From NCBI GenBank assembly GCA_051252005.1, contig JBPOEZ010000001.1, positions 310,001-374,000 on the forward strand: DNA of 64,000 nucleotides, given 5' to 3'. Of the stretch, positions 32,709 to 42,270 are shown one piece after another. This stretch comes from JACOMS01 sp051252005 (GTDB taxonomy: Bacteria; Pseudomonadota; Alphaproteobacteria; Caulobacterales; Maricaulaceae). The stretch's first letter is position 1. Each line of letters starts with the position of its first letter. Made by a program: the position numbers and the translations under genes. A model generated the notes under the pieces. That model was not told where the DNA came from, did not search any database, and saw only the letters and a program-made list of their open reading frames with translations.

Positions 32709-35321
32709 TTATCCGCGTGTTTTTAAGGCAATCTCTAGAACATTTTTTGACGGGCTTGACGCGATAATGGCGTCAAGTTCGGCAAGGATAAGGCCTTGCC
32801 GTTGTGTGTCGAGTTTGCGCCATATTTCGAAAACCCCTAAGAGCCGTGCTGCTACTTGCGGGTTGCGGCTATCCATATCCAGAACTTGCTGCGCAAACAG
32901 AGCGTAACCTGCGCCGCTAATATGATGGAAACCCATCGGGTTACTCATCGCAAATCCGCCTAAAAGCGCGCGGGCACGGTTTGGGTTGCCGGGGTTGTAT
33001 GCTGGATGGCTTAGGAGCGTGTTCATCGCGCCAGCAGGGTCTCGAGCTTCGCGGCTAGAAGCGACAGAGAACCATTTATCAATGACGAGCGGGTGGTCTT
33101 GCCATTTATCGTAAAAATCCTGCATGGACTGTTCCACGCGGCGGCCGCCGAGGCGGGTTAACACGGTGAGCGCGGTTAGCTCATTGGTCATATTCGTAGC
33201 TGTTTTAAACTGGTTCATGGCTAGCGTCGCGGCTTCCGGATCTTGCCGCGCCGAGAGAAGTGCGAGGCAGCGGTTTCGCAGAGCACGCTGTCCAGCAGAC
33301 GCAGCATCAGCGGCGAAGTCGCCGTGATCAGCAAGCGCGTGATAGGTTTCAACGAGGTCATCCCGTAGCCCATCAGCGACGGCGCGCTGTAGCCACTGGC
33401 TCGCCAAGTGAACCGCAACTGGGTCAGCGTTTGAAAGCCCTTGCAGGACTTCCATTTGCGACGGCAGCGTGAGCACTAAAGCTTTGAAAGAATTATCAAA
33501 AGATTTATCGCGCAAGGTCGACTTTAAAGCGGCCACATAGGCTCGGAGAGCGGGGTTGGTCGTTGGCATATCACCAGATTGCAGGGCTTCGGCCATATCG
33601 CTTAGCAATTTACGTGCGAGCGTTTGGCCCGCCTCCCAGCGGTTAAATCCGTTCGGATCATGGCTCATGAGGCGAATGATATCTGCTGTTTCGAACTCCC
33701 CCTTTAAGAGAACTGGCGCAGAAAAGTCTTGCAGAGCTGAGACTGTCATGCCGCCGAGTTCGTCACTGTCATAGTCAATATTGGCTTCCTGATCCGCCAA
33801 AATCGTGAGCATGGGATCTGAGGTTTTTCCGCTTTCATGGATTACTTGCCAGCGAATGGGGATGACCTTGCCGTCGGGGTGCGCAGGGGCATCAATAGCG
33901 GCTTTTGCTTGCGTGAAAGAAATGTTGAGGCCCGTATCCGTTCGCTTCGTCGTCAGGGTTACTTGCGGCGTTCCGGCTTCCTCGTACCAACGCATGAATT
34001 GCGATAGGTCGCGGCCAGAGGCTTGTTGGAAGCAAATTATGAACTGTTCAACTGTAGCCGCAGTACCGTCTAGTGTTTCGAAATATAGGTCTGCACCTTT
34101 GCGGAACGTCTCCTCGCCTAAAAGCGTTTTGAGCATGCGGATTAGCTCTGCGCCTTTTTCGTAAATCGTCGCCGTATAAAAATTATCAATTTTATGATAT
34201 TCCGTCGGGCGTACAGGATGGGCAAGCGGACCTGCGTCTTCTGCAAATTGGCGCGAACGCAACGCGCGCACGTCTTTAATACGCTGTACGGTGGCCCCGC
34301 GCTGGCTGGCGGAAAACTCTTGGTCACGGAAAACTGTGAAGCCTTCTTTGAGACAGAGCTGAAACCAGTCGCGGCAGGTAATTCGGTTTCCGGTCCAGTT
34401 ATGGAAATATTCGTGGGCAACGACGCTTTCGATGCGTTCGTAATTCAAATCGGTCGCGGTTTGCGGGTCGGCGAGCAAGAGTGATGAGTTGAAAATGTTC
34501 AAACCCTTGTTTTCCATCGCCCCGAAATTGAAATCCCTCACGGCGACGATCATAAACCTGTCGAGATCATATTCGCGCCCAAAAGCTTCTTCGTCCCACT
34601 TCATGGAGCGTTTAAGCGCGTCCATTGCATATTCGGCGCGGGGGGCGTCGCCCGGATCGACGAAAATTGTGAGCGGGATGAGCCGGTCATTCATTGTCAT
34701 GAACTCGTCTTCAAGCGTGTCAAACTCTCCGGCCACGAGGGCAAAGAGATAGCAAGGCTTAGGGAAGGGGTCTTCCCATACGGCGTAATGTCGCCCTGTT
34801 TCTAATGTCCCAGATTCGACGCGGTTACCATTGGCGAGCAAGTGAAGATATTGAACCGCGTCGGCTTCTATGCGGACTGTGAAAACAGACAACACATCGG
34901 GGCGATCCGGATAATAGGTTATACGGCGAAACCCTTCGGCTTCGCACTGCGTGCAAAACCGCCCGCCGGAAACGTATAGTCCCATGAGGGTTGAATTCGC
35001 TGCTGGGTTACAAACGGTCTCAATTTCTAGCGTAAAACTATCTGGCGTATCTGGCAGGATGAGCTGGGTTTGTGTCAGAGTGTATTGTGAACGTTTAAGG
35101 CTCTTTCCGTTTATGCGTACAGATTTAAGGTCAATGTCTTCGCCGTCCAGCGTGAAAGGGCCAGGCGCAAGTCGTGTCACTGTGAGCTTTGACTTCACGC
35201 GTGTGGCCTTCGGGTGGAGATCGAAATCTAAATAGACATGCTCAATTTTAAAATTGGGCGGCGTATAGTCCGCAAGACGTGTCGGTTCAGCAATGTTAAT
35301 CGGGGCAATATCGGTGCGCAT
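32709..35321 (-). CDS. pepN: Aminopeptidase N
   Basis: 870 residues from ATG 35321, which has AGGAG six bases upstream; a longer frame to 35387 lacks support. M1 family features are all present: the GAMEN exopeptidase motif (residues 267-271), the zinc motif HEYFH (303-307) with the third ligand Glu in LKEGFTVFRDQ, and the long helical C-terminal domain of gamma/alpha-proteobacterial PepN (Pfam DUF3458 types). Cytoplasmic broad-specificity aminopeptidase. Confidence 0.96.
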   Translation of the reverse strand: MRTDIAPINIAEPTRLADYTPPNFKIEHVYLDFDLHPKATRVKSKLTVTRLAPGPFTLDGEDIDLKSVRINGKSLKRSQYTLTQTQLILPDTPDSFTLEIETVCNPAANSTLMGLYVSGGRFCTQCEAEGFRRITYYPDRPDVLSVFTVRIEADAVQYLHLLANGNRVESGTLETGRHYAVWEDPFPKPCYLFALVAGEFDTLEDEFMTMNDRLIPLTIFVDPGDAPRAEYAMDALKRSMKWDEEAFGREYDLDRFMIVAVRDFNFGAMENKGLNIFNSSLLLADPQTATDLNYERIESVVAHEYFHNWTGNRITCRDWFQLCLKEGFTVFRDQEFSASQRGATVQRIKDVRALRSRQFAEDAGPLAHPVRPTEYHKIDNFYTATIYEKGAELIRMLKTLLGEETFRKGADLYFETLDGTAATVEQFIICFQQASGRDLSQFMRWYEEAGTPQVTLTTKRTDTGLNISFTQAKAAIDAPAHPDGKVIPIRWQVIHESGKTSDPMLTILADQEANIDYDSDELGGMTVSALQDFSAPVLLKGEFETADIIRLMSHDPNGFNRWEAGQTLARKLLSDMAEALQSGDMPTTNPALRAYVAALKSTLRDKSFDNSFKALVLTLPSQMEVLQGLSNADPVAVHLASQWLQRAVADGLRDDLVETYHALADHGDFAADAASAGQRALRNRCLALLSARQDPEAATLAMNQFKTATNMTNELTALTVLTRLGGRRVEQSMQDFYDKWQDHPLVIDKWFSVASSREARDPAGAMNTLLSHPAYNPGNPNRARALLGGFAMSNPMGFHHISGAGYALFAQQVLDMDSRNPQVAARLLGVFEIWRKLDTQRQGLILAELDAIIASSPSKNVLEIALKTRG

Positions 35322-35452
35322 GGAGACTCCTAAAACTTGCCGCATATGTGGGGGGCAAAGCCCTAAAATCAAGTGGAAATAGCGCAAGAGCTGTTATTGA
35401 AGGCTGATTTATAGGCTGGACAACGAGGGCAGGCTTTGTCACCTAAGCGTGT

Positions 35453-36736
35453 ATGACCACTCTCTCTGATCCCCAATTTGAACAGGCTAAATTGGCGTCC
35501 GCCGAGTTAGACGCGGCGATGCAGCCTTTGCGTATGTTATCTTCGCTTGATTGGCCGGATACTTACCGCGAGCGTTTCATCAAAGATGGCATCGTGCCTA
35601 CGCCCGAATATGAACCTATAGACATTGAGCCAAGTCTTGCTTTTATCGCTCAGGCGAGGGCGCGACTTCAGGGTGATCAGGTGGTTTTGGCTTGGCTGCG
35701 GCGGCAAGCCGATACGGCGGAGCATATGGCGCATATGCTTGCGTCGCGCGGCACAAAGGCGTTTTCGCGCCATAGCCAAATATTATTTGGCGAGCCGACA
35801 CGTCTTATGCAGGACCGAAGTACCCGCGTGATTGATCTGGCTTTGCACATGGACGAGACCCTCGCTGATCTTGATATTCCAAAGCTTGTGATTGAGGGCT
35901 ACGAAACGTTTATGGACGCGGAAAACTTTGCGGCGAAGTTGCGTCCACTGCTCGCGCGTGATTTTGGAAGCGCCGCGCCTGATGTGATTGTGTCTGATGA
36001 CCTTGCGGCCAAGGCGGTGGCGGGGTCCTCGCGCATTCGTGTTCGTGGTAGTGCGAGATTTTCAAGCCGAGATGTTGACCAACTTTTGCAACACGAAGCT
36101 TTGGTTCATGTCGCTACCTCTCTAAACGGTAAGTCACAAGAGAGTTTTCCAACCCTCGGAAGAGCCCATGCGGGAACTACAGAGATTCAAGAAGGCCTTG
36201 CGGTCTTTGCCGAAATGATCACCGGCGCGATGGACCCCGTCCGGTTTCGGCGTTTGGCTGACCGAGTGATTGCTATCAACATGTCTCTGGGCGGGGCCGA
36301 CTTTGTTGAGGTGTATAATTTCTACAAAGACAGAACGCATTCCAACGAAGAGGCTTATGAAAATACGCGGCGTATTTTCAGGGGCGGCGTGATGAGCGGC
36401 GGCGCGCCGTTTACCAAAGACATGGTCTATCTTAACGGGCTTCTGCGCGTGCATAATTTCATGCGGAGTGTGGTGAAGCTTGGACGCGCCGATCTTATAA
36501 GGCTTTTATTTGTGGGAAAACTAGACTTAGAAGACGTGCCAGCGATGGCGCAGCTTGCCAGTTCCGGACGGATTAACGCGCCTTTGTTCATGCCAAACTG
36601 GGCGAAAGATTTGCGCTTCCTTGTGTCTTATCTGGCCTATTCAAGCTTCCTCAATCAGGTCAAGCTTCCGGGGCTACAGCGATATTACGAAGACGCGCTT
36701 GCCGAAGTGCCTGTCGTCTGGCATTTGACGGATTAG
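35453..36736 (+). CDS. QEGLA-motif metallopeptidase-like protein (DUF1704, MATCAP-related)
   Basis: 427 residues. The family hallmark is an HExxxH zinc motif (HEALVH, residues 214-219) with the third ligand Glu in QEGLAV (247). The family is often annotated as flavohemoglobin expression-modulating QEGLA motif protein; eukaryotic relatives are tyrosine carboxypeptidases acting on tubulin tails. The bacterial substrate is unknown. It stands alone, divergent from pepN and convergent with the Tag-like gene. Confidence 0.87.
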   Translation: MTTLSDPQFEQAKLASAELDAAMQPLRMLSSLDWPDTYRERFIKDGIVPTPEYEPIDIEPSLAFIAQARARLQGDQVVLAWLRRQADTAEHMAHMLASRGTKAFSRHSQILFGEPTRLMQDRSTRVIDLALHMDETLADLDIPKLVIEGYETFMDAENFAAKLRPLLARDFGSAAPDVIVSDDLAAKAVAGSSRIRVRGSARFSSRDVDQLLQHEALVHVATSLNGKSQESFPTLGRAHAGTTEIQEGLAVFAEMITGAMDPVRFRRLADRVIAINMSLGGADFVEVYNFYKDRTHSNEEAYENTRRIFRGGVMSGGAPFTKDMVYLNGLLRVHNFMRSVVKLGRADLIRLLFVGKLDLEDVPAMAQLASSGRINAPLFMPNWAKDLRFLVSYLAYSSFLNQVKLPGLQRYYEDALAEVPVVWHLTD

Positions 36737-36748
36737 GTGTCTCCCGTT

Positions 36749-37432
36749 CTAAGAATCCATCGAATGTGCGAGGACGCGGCTAATATAGGATAGGTTTTCG
36801 CCGCTCTCATCCATCCAGTGGTTGAATGCCGCTTGTACGGCTTTTTTTGCTGCTTTTGATGTGGGCGCTTTGTCGATAATACCTGCATGAATGAGGGCCG
36901 CCGTCACGTCATTAGAGAGAATAAAGCTCGGCACGCCTGAGAAGCGCAAGGCGTAACAGGCTGTGTTCGGGCCTAGGCGGGATCCGTGTTTGTTGAGGTA
37001 GGTGAGTAATCCAAAAAAATCTTTCGCAGGCCACCCTCTTATGAAGGCGTCGGCGTTGCCTTTTTCGCGGGCCATTTGCATAATCATGTCAGCGTTTAGA
37101 ATAACAGATTGTATCTTGCCAGGATTGCGAATGATACCCTTATCCGAGGTGAGACGCTCCATATCTTCCATATCGATTTGCGCGCATTTTACCGGATCAA
37201 AACCCCAAAATGCCTCTTCGAAGCCGTCCCATTTGGCCTCGACAACTTTCCAGCTAAAGCCCGCTTGGAAAACGCGTTTCGTAAACTCAGCCAGCCAGCG
37301 GTCATCGCCTTTGGGCGCCTGAACCGCCGTAAGGTCTGTGCCGTAATAATGGGCGGCGAGTTTTTCGGCAAAAGCCTCTTCCCCGCCGTGGCGGCTTGCA
37401 GCGCGGTCAAATATGGTCTGGAACTTTTGCAT
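36749..37432 (-). CDS. DNA-3-methyladenine glycosylase I-like protein (Tag family)
   Basis: 227 residues. The block RWLAEFTKRVFQAGFSWKVVEAKWDGFEEAFWGFDP followed by GIIRNPGKIQSVI matches the helix-hairpin-helix core of Tag-type alkylbase glycosylases. The N-terminal Cys and C-terminal His/Cys zinc ligands of E. coli Tag are not evident, so this is a divergent member and its substrate may differ. It lies 6 bp downstream of the thioredoxin-like gene on the same strand. Confidence 0.78.
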   Translation of the reverse strand: MQKFQTIFDRAASRHGGEEAFAEKLAAHYYGTDLTAVQAPKGDDRWLAEFTKRVFQAGFSWKVVEAKWDGFEEAFWGFDPVKCAQIDMEDMERLTSDKGIIRNPGKIQSVILNADMIMQMAREKGNADAFIRGWPAKDFFGLLTYLNKHGSRLGPNTACYALRFSGVPSFILSNDVTAALIHAGIIDKAPTSKAAKKAVQAAFNHWMDESGENLSYISRVLAHSMDS

Positions 37433-37438
37433 CCATGC

Positions 37439-38023
37439 TTACTCCAATAAATAATCAATATAGGTAAGGGCTTCTTTGCTTGTCCAGTCAACTTCGCCCG
37501 ACACGCGCGAGATTTCCCGCCCGCTGCGATTATAGAAAATTGAAACAGGCAGGCCAGGCGCGCTCACCTTTGGCGGAAGGCTAAATGATCCGTCATGCCA
37601 AGGCGTGAGGTGGTTGAGGCCTTTGCCTTCGAAAAATTTAGCAGGCTCCTCGGCGATGCGGTCGACGCTGATGGTCACGACTTGAAAGTCATCGCCGCCG
37701 CGTGCTGCTTGCAAATCATTGAGCATCGGCATTTCAATGATGCAGGGTGCACACCATGTCGCCCATACATTGAGGAGTACGATTTTGCCTTTGTAATCCG
37801 CCAAGGTCATTTCGGATTCATCAGGGCCTTTAAATGTGAGCGTGGGTTGCGGCGGGGCCTGCTCGCTTACATGCAGCCGTTTTAAGGCGCCCTTCGAAAA
37901 TCGACTAATATTGGTTTCAGGCGCTTGGCAGGATTGCACAACCACCACAATAATGGCTACAAGGGCGCCGAGTAGCATAAGCCGGATCGCAGATCCGAGA
38001 GAAAAGAGTTTTGAGGTCATCAT
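37439..38023 (-). CDS. TlpA-like membrane-anchored thiol-disulfide oxidoreductase
   Basis: 194 residues from the ATG at 38023 (a second ATG at 38020 is adjacent). A hydrophobic N-terminus ending in VVVVQSC gives either a membrane anchor or a lipoprotein signal. The thioredoxin fold follows with the redox motif WATWCAPC and the cis-Pro in APGLPVS. TlpA-type proteins reduce periplasmic disulfides, for example in cytochrome or metal-centre maturation. A longer reading into the argH gene is not supported. The start codon overlaps that of the divergent argH gene. Confidence 0.88.
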   Translation of the reverse strand: MMTSKLFSLGSAIRLMLLGALVAIIVVVVQSCQAPETNISRFSKGALKRLHVSEQAPPQPTLTFKGPDESEMTLADYKGKIVLLNVWATWCAPCIIEMPMLNDLQAARGGDDFQVVTISVDRIAEEPAKFFEGKGLNHLTPWHDGSFSLPPKVSAPGLPVSIFYNRSGREISRVSGEVDWTSKEALTYIDYLLE

Positions 38024-39431
38024 GGGTACATCTTCTAGCAAAAATAACGACAAAGGCCAGAAAATGTGGGGAGGGCGTTTCAGCGCAGAGCCCGGTGAAT
38101 TGATGCAGGCGATTAATGTATCCATCGATTTTGATAAGCGCCTCGCCGCACAGGATATTCGCGGGTCGAAAGCCCATGCGGCCATGCTTGCCGCGCAAGG
38201 AATTATCAGCCACGAAGACCATGCCGGGATTGACGGAGGGCTGGACGAAATTTTAGTGGAGCTTCAAGACGGAACTTTCCCGTTCTCACGCGAGCTAGAA
38301 GATATTCACCTCAATGTTGAAAGCCGCCTTAAGGACAAGATCGGCGAAGCCGCAGGGCGTTTGCACACGGGCCGTTCTCGCAATGATCAGGTTGCCACGG
38401 ATTTCCGTCTTTGGGTGCGGGATTATCTCGACGGCTTTGACGGTCAGCTTGAAACGTTGATGAGGGCTCTGCTTGAACAAGCGGCGCTTAATACGGATAC
38501 GATCATGCCCGGTTTCACCCATTTGCAATCGGCGCAGCCCGTGACCTTTGGTCATCACATGCTCGCCTATCTTGAAATGTTTGCCCGTGACCGCAGCCGG
38601 TTTATAGACTGCCGCGCGCGGATGAATGAAAGTCCGCTCGGCGCGGCGGCTCTCGCCGGAACGCCTTATCCGATTGACCGAAATAACACGGCGGCGGCGC
38701 TGGGTTTTGATTGCCCAATGGCCAACTCGCTTGACGCCGTTTCGGCGCGTGATTTTGCGCTCGAAGGTTTGTCCGCTGCCAGTATCTGCGCCACGCACCT
38801 CTCGCGCCTGTCCGAAGAAATTGTGATTTGGACGAGCGCGCAGTTCCAATTTGTTAGCCTAACCGATGCTTTCACGACGGGCAGTTCGATCATGCCGCAG
38901 AAACGTAATCCGGACGCGGCCGAACTTGTCCGCGCGAAAACGGGCCGCATTTTAGGCGCGCTCACGAGCCTGACTATGGTCATGAAAGGTCTGCCGCTAG
39001 CGTATTCCAAAGACATGCAAGAAGACAAAGAACCTGTGTTCGACGCTTTTGACGCGCTGGCTTTGGGCCTCGGCGCTATGGCGGGAATGGTATCGGATAT
39101 GACGCCGAATAAGCCGCGTTTGGCCGCCGCCGCTGGCGCCGCCTATTCAACTGCAACCGATCTAGCTGACTGGCTTGTTCGCGAACTGGGTATGCCATTT
39201 CGAAATGCTCACCATGTTACGGGGACGATTGTCGCGATGGCTGAAAAGCAAGGCAAGACCCTCGACGCTTTAGATCTCGCGGATATGCAAACCGTAGAGC
39301 CGAAAATTACTAATGATGTTTTCGGCGTTCTTTCGCCGCTTGCTTCTGCTTCAAGCCGCACATCCTACGGCGGCACTGCGCCAACGGAAGTTGCGCGTCA
39401 GGTCAGACGCTGGCAAGAAATATTGAATTAA
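38022..39431 (+). CDS. argH: Argininosuccinate lyase
   Basis: 469 residues from ATG 38022 with GAGG five bases upstream (MGTSSSKNNDKGQKMWGGRF). The fumarase/aspartase signature GSSIMPQKRNPD is present, as are HTGRSRNDQ and TDLADWLVRELG. It splits argininosuccinate to arginine and fumarate. An in-frame upstream extension to 37836 would run through the antisense of the thioredoxin-like gene and is rejected. The tlpA/argH divergent pair is conserved in Caulobacter relatives. Confidence 0.96.
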   Translation: MGTSSSKNNDKGQKMWGGRFSAEPGELMQAINVSIDFDKRLAAQDIRGSKAHAAMLAAQGIISHEDHAGIDGGLDEILVELQDGTFPFSRELEDIHLNVESRLKDKIGEAAGRLHTGRSRNDQVATDFRLWVRDYLDGFDGQLETLMRALLEQAALNTDTIMPGFTHLQSAQPVTFGHHMLAYLEMFARDRSRFIDCRARMNESPLGAAALAGTPYPIDRNNTAAALGFDCPMANSLDAVSARDFALEGLSAASICATHLSRLSEEIVIWTSAQFQFVSLTDAFTTGSSIMPQKRNPDAAELVRAKTGRILGALTSLTMVMKGLPLAYSKDMQEDKEPVFDAFDALALGLGAMAGMVSDMTPNKPRLAAAAGAAYSTATDLADWLVRELGMPFRNAHHVTGTIVAMAEKQGKTLDALDLADMQTVEPKITNDVFGVLSPLASASSRTSYGGTAPTEVARQVRRWQEILN

Positions 39432-39440
39432 TTATCTGAA

Positions 39441-40286
39441 TTAGTTGTTTGCGAGGATTAAAGTCGGGATGCCGAGCGTCCCGCTTTTGACCGTGAAGAC
39501 CTGTGTGCCTGGTTTTCGTCCCGTGCGAATATCTGAGACCTCTAGCCCTACATCCGATAGGCGCGCATGAGCGGCGGAAATGTCATCCGTTTTCCATGTT
39601 ATACCCCAAAGACTATCGTCATTATCGGTAGAGGTTTTGTCTCCAAGTCTTTGAATGATTTCAAGTGTTAGACCTCCTATCCGGAAAAATAAGAACCGTG
39701 TTTTGAACGCCTCAATGGTGCGATCGAGCGCAAAACTAAGGCCAAGCCGCGCGCCATAATGAGCAATAGCGCGGTCTGGATTGGCTGTATTGATCACAAT
39801 GTGGTCGAGAGTTTTGGCCGTGCCTGCACGGCGTTCCGGCGGCGGCGCAAACGGCGACGCCCTTTTAAGAATGAATGTTTTTATCCCAGCACAAGCGCTG
39901 TCCGCGCAGCGAAACCGTTGCCAGTTGAGTGGCTCGCCCGTAAGGCTATTCACGCTCTCCGCGTGAGTAATAGCGGTCGGTGACAGGCCGCGCCGTGTCA
40001 TCGTGTGGTGCGCGGCGTCTATGTCTTCTGCTGCAAAGGCAAGGCTCGTTAGACTCCCTTCGCCGCCGCCGAGTAACTCCTGTATCCGGCCTTCTGCGGC
40101 GCTACCCGCTATCGGAGCCAGAAGCTCTAGCGCGGTATTGTCCACCTGAAACAATGCCGTAGCGACGCCTGCGTTTTCATCATGTGTTTGCGACATAGGC
40201 CCAAATCCAAGCAGCGCCGTATAGGCCGCAATGCCTGCATCAATATTAGGGCAAATAAGAACGATGTGGTCGAGGGATGTTAGCAT
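39441..40286 (-). CDS. VOC-superfamily (glyoxalase/bleomycin-resistance fold) protein, two modules
   Basis: 281 residues with two tandem VOC-type beta-alpha-beta modules: LDHIVLICPNIDAGIAAYTALLGF at the N-terminus and LDHIVINTANPDRAIAHYGARLGLSF in the second half. The pattern is that of the glyoxalase-like domain family. Substrate unknown. It converges on argH with a 9-bp gap. Confidence 0.85.
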   Translation of the reverse strand: MLTSLDHIVLICPNIDAGIAAYTALLGFGPMSQTHDENAGVATALFQVDNTALELLAPIAGSAAEGRIQELLGGGEGSLTSLAFAAEDIDAAHHTMTRRGLSPTAITHAESVNSLTGEPLNWQRFRCADSACAGIKTFILKRASPFAPPPERRAGTAKTLDHIVINTANPDRAIAHYGARLGLSFALDRTIEAFKTRFLFFRIGGLTLEIIQRLGDKTSTDNDDSLWGITWKTDDISAAHARLSDVGLEVSDIRTGRKPGTQVFTVKSGTLGIPTLILANN

Positions 40287-40421
40287 GGGCGTTTATCTAA
40301 AATGGTTTCGGTGACCTCGTGTAACGCGAATGCCACTCGTTTGTTATTTAATTTAAATATTTTGGAACCTTTTTCCTAGCGCACCGTTGTTTAAGTTCAC
40401 TCAATCTAAGGACAATAATTT

Positions 40422-40937
40422 ATGACGCCTCTGCGTAAGGAAAACCTCGAACTCGAATTCAACAATAATATCGCTTTTATGTCGGTAAAAGGAACCATGA
40501 GTTCCGACTCATTGAATGAAGGTCTCGCATGGATGGACCAGGTCGCAGAGACAAATGATAATTTTAATATCTGTGTGGATATGGCCTACGAAAACTTTGA
40601 CGGCCTCGGAGCTGCGCGCGCCGAGTTTCTTAGAGTAGGACGCGTTTTACGACATGCTCTGTCCGCCGAGAAATGCGCCGTCCTCACCGATAGCACGTTC
40701 CTGCAAAACTCAGCCAAAGTCGAGGCCGCCGCAATTCCGGGTATGGAGATTAATGCGTTTGGCATCGAAGACAGAGAAATCGCTCAGAAGTGGCTAAATG
40801 ATGAGCCTGTTATCGAAACGGCTACGACGGGCCTCGATCATGTCAATGAACAGATAGAGGCAGAAGCCGAAGTGTCTCAAGCGGAGCTAACTGCTAATCC
40901 TTGGGATAATCTCAACATGTCTAAGGTCGACGTGTAA
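40422..40937 (+). CDS. SpoIIAA-like (STAS/SEC14-like) protein
   Basis: 171 residues. The first 125 resemble the SpoIIAA-like domain: ELEFNNNIAFMSVKGTMSSDSLNEGLAWMD, ICVDMAYENFDGLGAARAEF, then KCAVLTDSTFLQNSAKVEAAAIPGMEINAF. This is followed by an acidic tail. Proteins of this family sit under varied control and have no agreed function. A terminator follows at once, so the gene is monocistronic. Confidence 0.7.
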   Translation: MTPLRKENLELEFNNNIAFMSVKGTMSSDSLNEGLAWMDQVAETNDNFNICVDMAYENFDGLGAARAEFLRVGRVLRHALSAEKCAVLTDSTFLQNSAKVEAAAIPGMEINAFGIEDREIAQKWLNDEPVIETATTGLDHVNEQIEAEAEVSQAELTANPWDNLNMSKVDV

Positions 40938-40961
40938 AGACGGTTTATCCAAATGATTAAG

Positions 40962-40987
40962 GCGGCCCGTTGTGGCCGCTTTTTTTT
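40962..40987 (+). terminator. Rho-independent terminator after the SpoIIAA-like gene
   Basis: GCGGCC and GGCCGC form a 6-bp stem around CGTTGT, followed by eight T, 24 bp after the stop. Confidence 0.85.
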
Positions 40988-41071
40988 ATGGCAGCTCGTT
41001 TGGCCTTTGAGGCAATGCCACATAACGGCAAATTGACTTGAGCGTCGCCGCGAACTCTGCCACATTTTCAT

Positions 41072-42166
41072 ATGACTGATTATTCTCTATACGGGGCTCC
41101 TGTGAGCCTTTTCTCGGGCAAGGCCCGCGCTTATCTTCGCTGGAAAGGCGTTGAGTTTGACGAGGTGCTCACCAGTACAGATGTAATGCGGGAGCTGCTC
41201 CCCATCATCGGTTGGCCCGTTATTCCTGTGCTTCGTACCAAGAACGGCGATTGGGTGCAGGATACGGGCGATATCATTGCGCGTGTCGAAGCGGACCATC
41301 CTTCTCCGTCTGTGCGGCCCAGCGGGGGCGTACAGCGGTTTGTATCAGAATTGCTGCATGTGTACGGCGATGAGTGGCTGACGCTTCCGGCGATGCATTA
41401 CCGCTGGAATTATAATGAAACGTGGACCTTCAAGCAGTTTGGCGCCTTGGCCGCGCCTGAGGCTGATCTTGAGACACAGATAATGATAGGCCAGAAGCGC
41501 GGAAAAATGTTTAAAGGCTTCGTGCCGATGCTTGGCATAAACGCGCAAACGATTCCGGCGATCGAGCGCTCTTATGAAGCGTTTTTGGATGCGCTGTCAG
41601 CGCATTTGTCCGTGCATCCATTCTTGATGGGGGGACGTCCAAGCCTCGCGGACTTTTCCTTTTACGGCCCGCTCTACGCGCACCTCTACCGCGATCCTGA
41701 AAGTGGGAAAATCATGAAATCCCGCGCGCCCAAAGTCACCGAGTGGGTCGAGCGCTTATTGACGGGCAATTACGAGGCAGGCGACTTGATCGGCGGTGAC
41801 GCAATTCCGGACACGCTGCTACCCTTACTCTCTCGACATTTCGCCGAACATTTGCCTGTATTAGAACAGACAAATAAACTGCTCTGTATGTGGGCTACGG
41901 GCCAAACAAAAGGTGCAGAAGTCCCCCGCGCTCTGGGTATGGCAGACTTCCAAATCGGAGAAATAAGGGGCCAAATCATCGCGAGAACGTTCTCTCTTTA
42001 CCGCCTCCAAGGCGCGATGGATGTGTATGCGGAGCTATCAAGCGCAGAGCGCGAGGCGGCGGACGCATTGCTTGATGCGACTGGCGGAGCCGCGCTGAAG
42101 CGCTTTGAGAGGGGCGCTAGGTTAGGGCGTGAGAATTACAAGTTGGTTTTGGGTGAGCTAGTCTAG
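41072..42166 (+). CDS. Glutathione S-transferase family protein
   Basis: 364 residues, longer than classical GSTs. An N-terminal thioredoxin-like domain (LYGAPVSLFSGKARAYLRWKGVEFDEV, then WPVIPVLRTKNGDWVQDTGDI with the cis-Pro and the D-x-x-x-I segment) precedes an all-helical C-terminal domain with MGGRPSLADFSFYGPLYAHL and a further 100-residue extension. Substrate unknown. Confidence 0.87.
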   Translation: MTDYSLYGAPVSLFSGKARAYLRWKGVEFDEVLTSTDVMRELLPIIGWPVIPVLRTKNGDWVQDTGDIIARVEADHPSPSVRPSGGVQRFVSELLHVYGDEWLTLPAMHYRWNYNETWTFKQFGALAAPEADLETQIMIGQKRGKMFKGFVPMLGINAQTIPAIERSYEAFLDALSAHLSVHPFLMGGRPSLADFSFYGPLYAHLYRDPESGKIMKSRAPKVTEWVERLLTGNYEAGDLIGGDAIPDTLLPLLSRHFAEHLPVLEQTNKLLCMWATGQTKGAEVPRALGMADFQIGEIRGQIIARTFSLYRLQGAMDVYAELSSAEREAADALLDATGGAALKRFERGARLGRENYKLVLGELV

Positions 42167-42195
42167 TATTTGCTCTTCTCTTTCTAATGTTCGAA

Positions 42196-42226
42196 CATAA
42201 AAAAGGCCGCTCCGAAGAGCGGCCTT
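42196..42226 (-). terminator. Rho-independent terminator of groESL
   Basis: On the minus strand a 10-bp stem AAGGCCGCTC/GAGCGGCCTT with a four-base TTCG loop is followed by a run of T, 45 bp after the groEL stop. It may also serve the convergent GST gene. Confidence 0.87.
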
Positions 42227-42270
42227 AATGTTTTCTAAGCGGGGCTTAGAGTGGAATGATGGAGCCGAGG

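Noticed and set aside
37836..38021. N-terminal extension of argH
   Set aside because: It would be antisense to the conserved start of the thioredoxin-like gene; ATG 38022 has a good ribosome site and gives the normal length.
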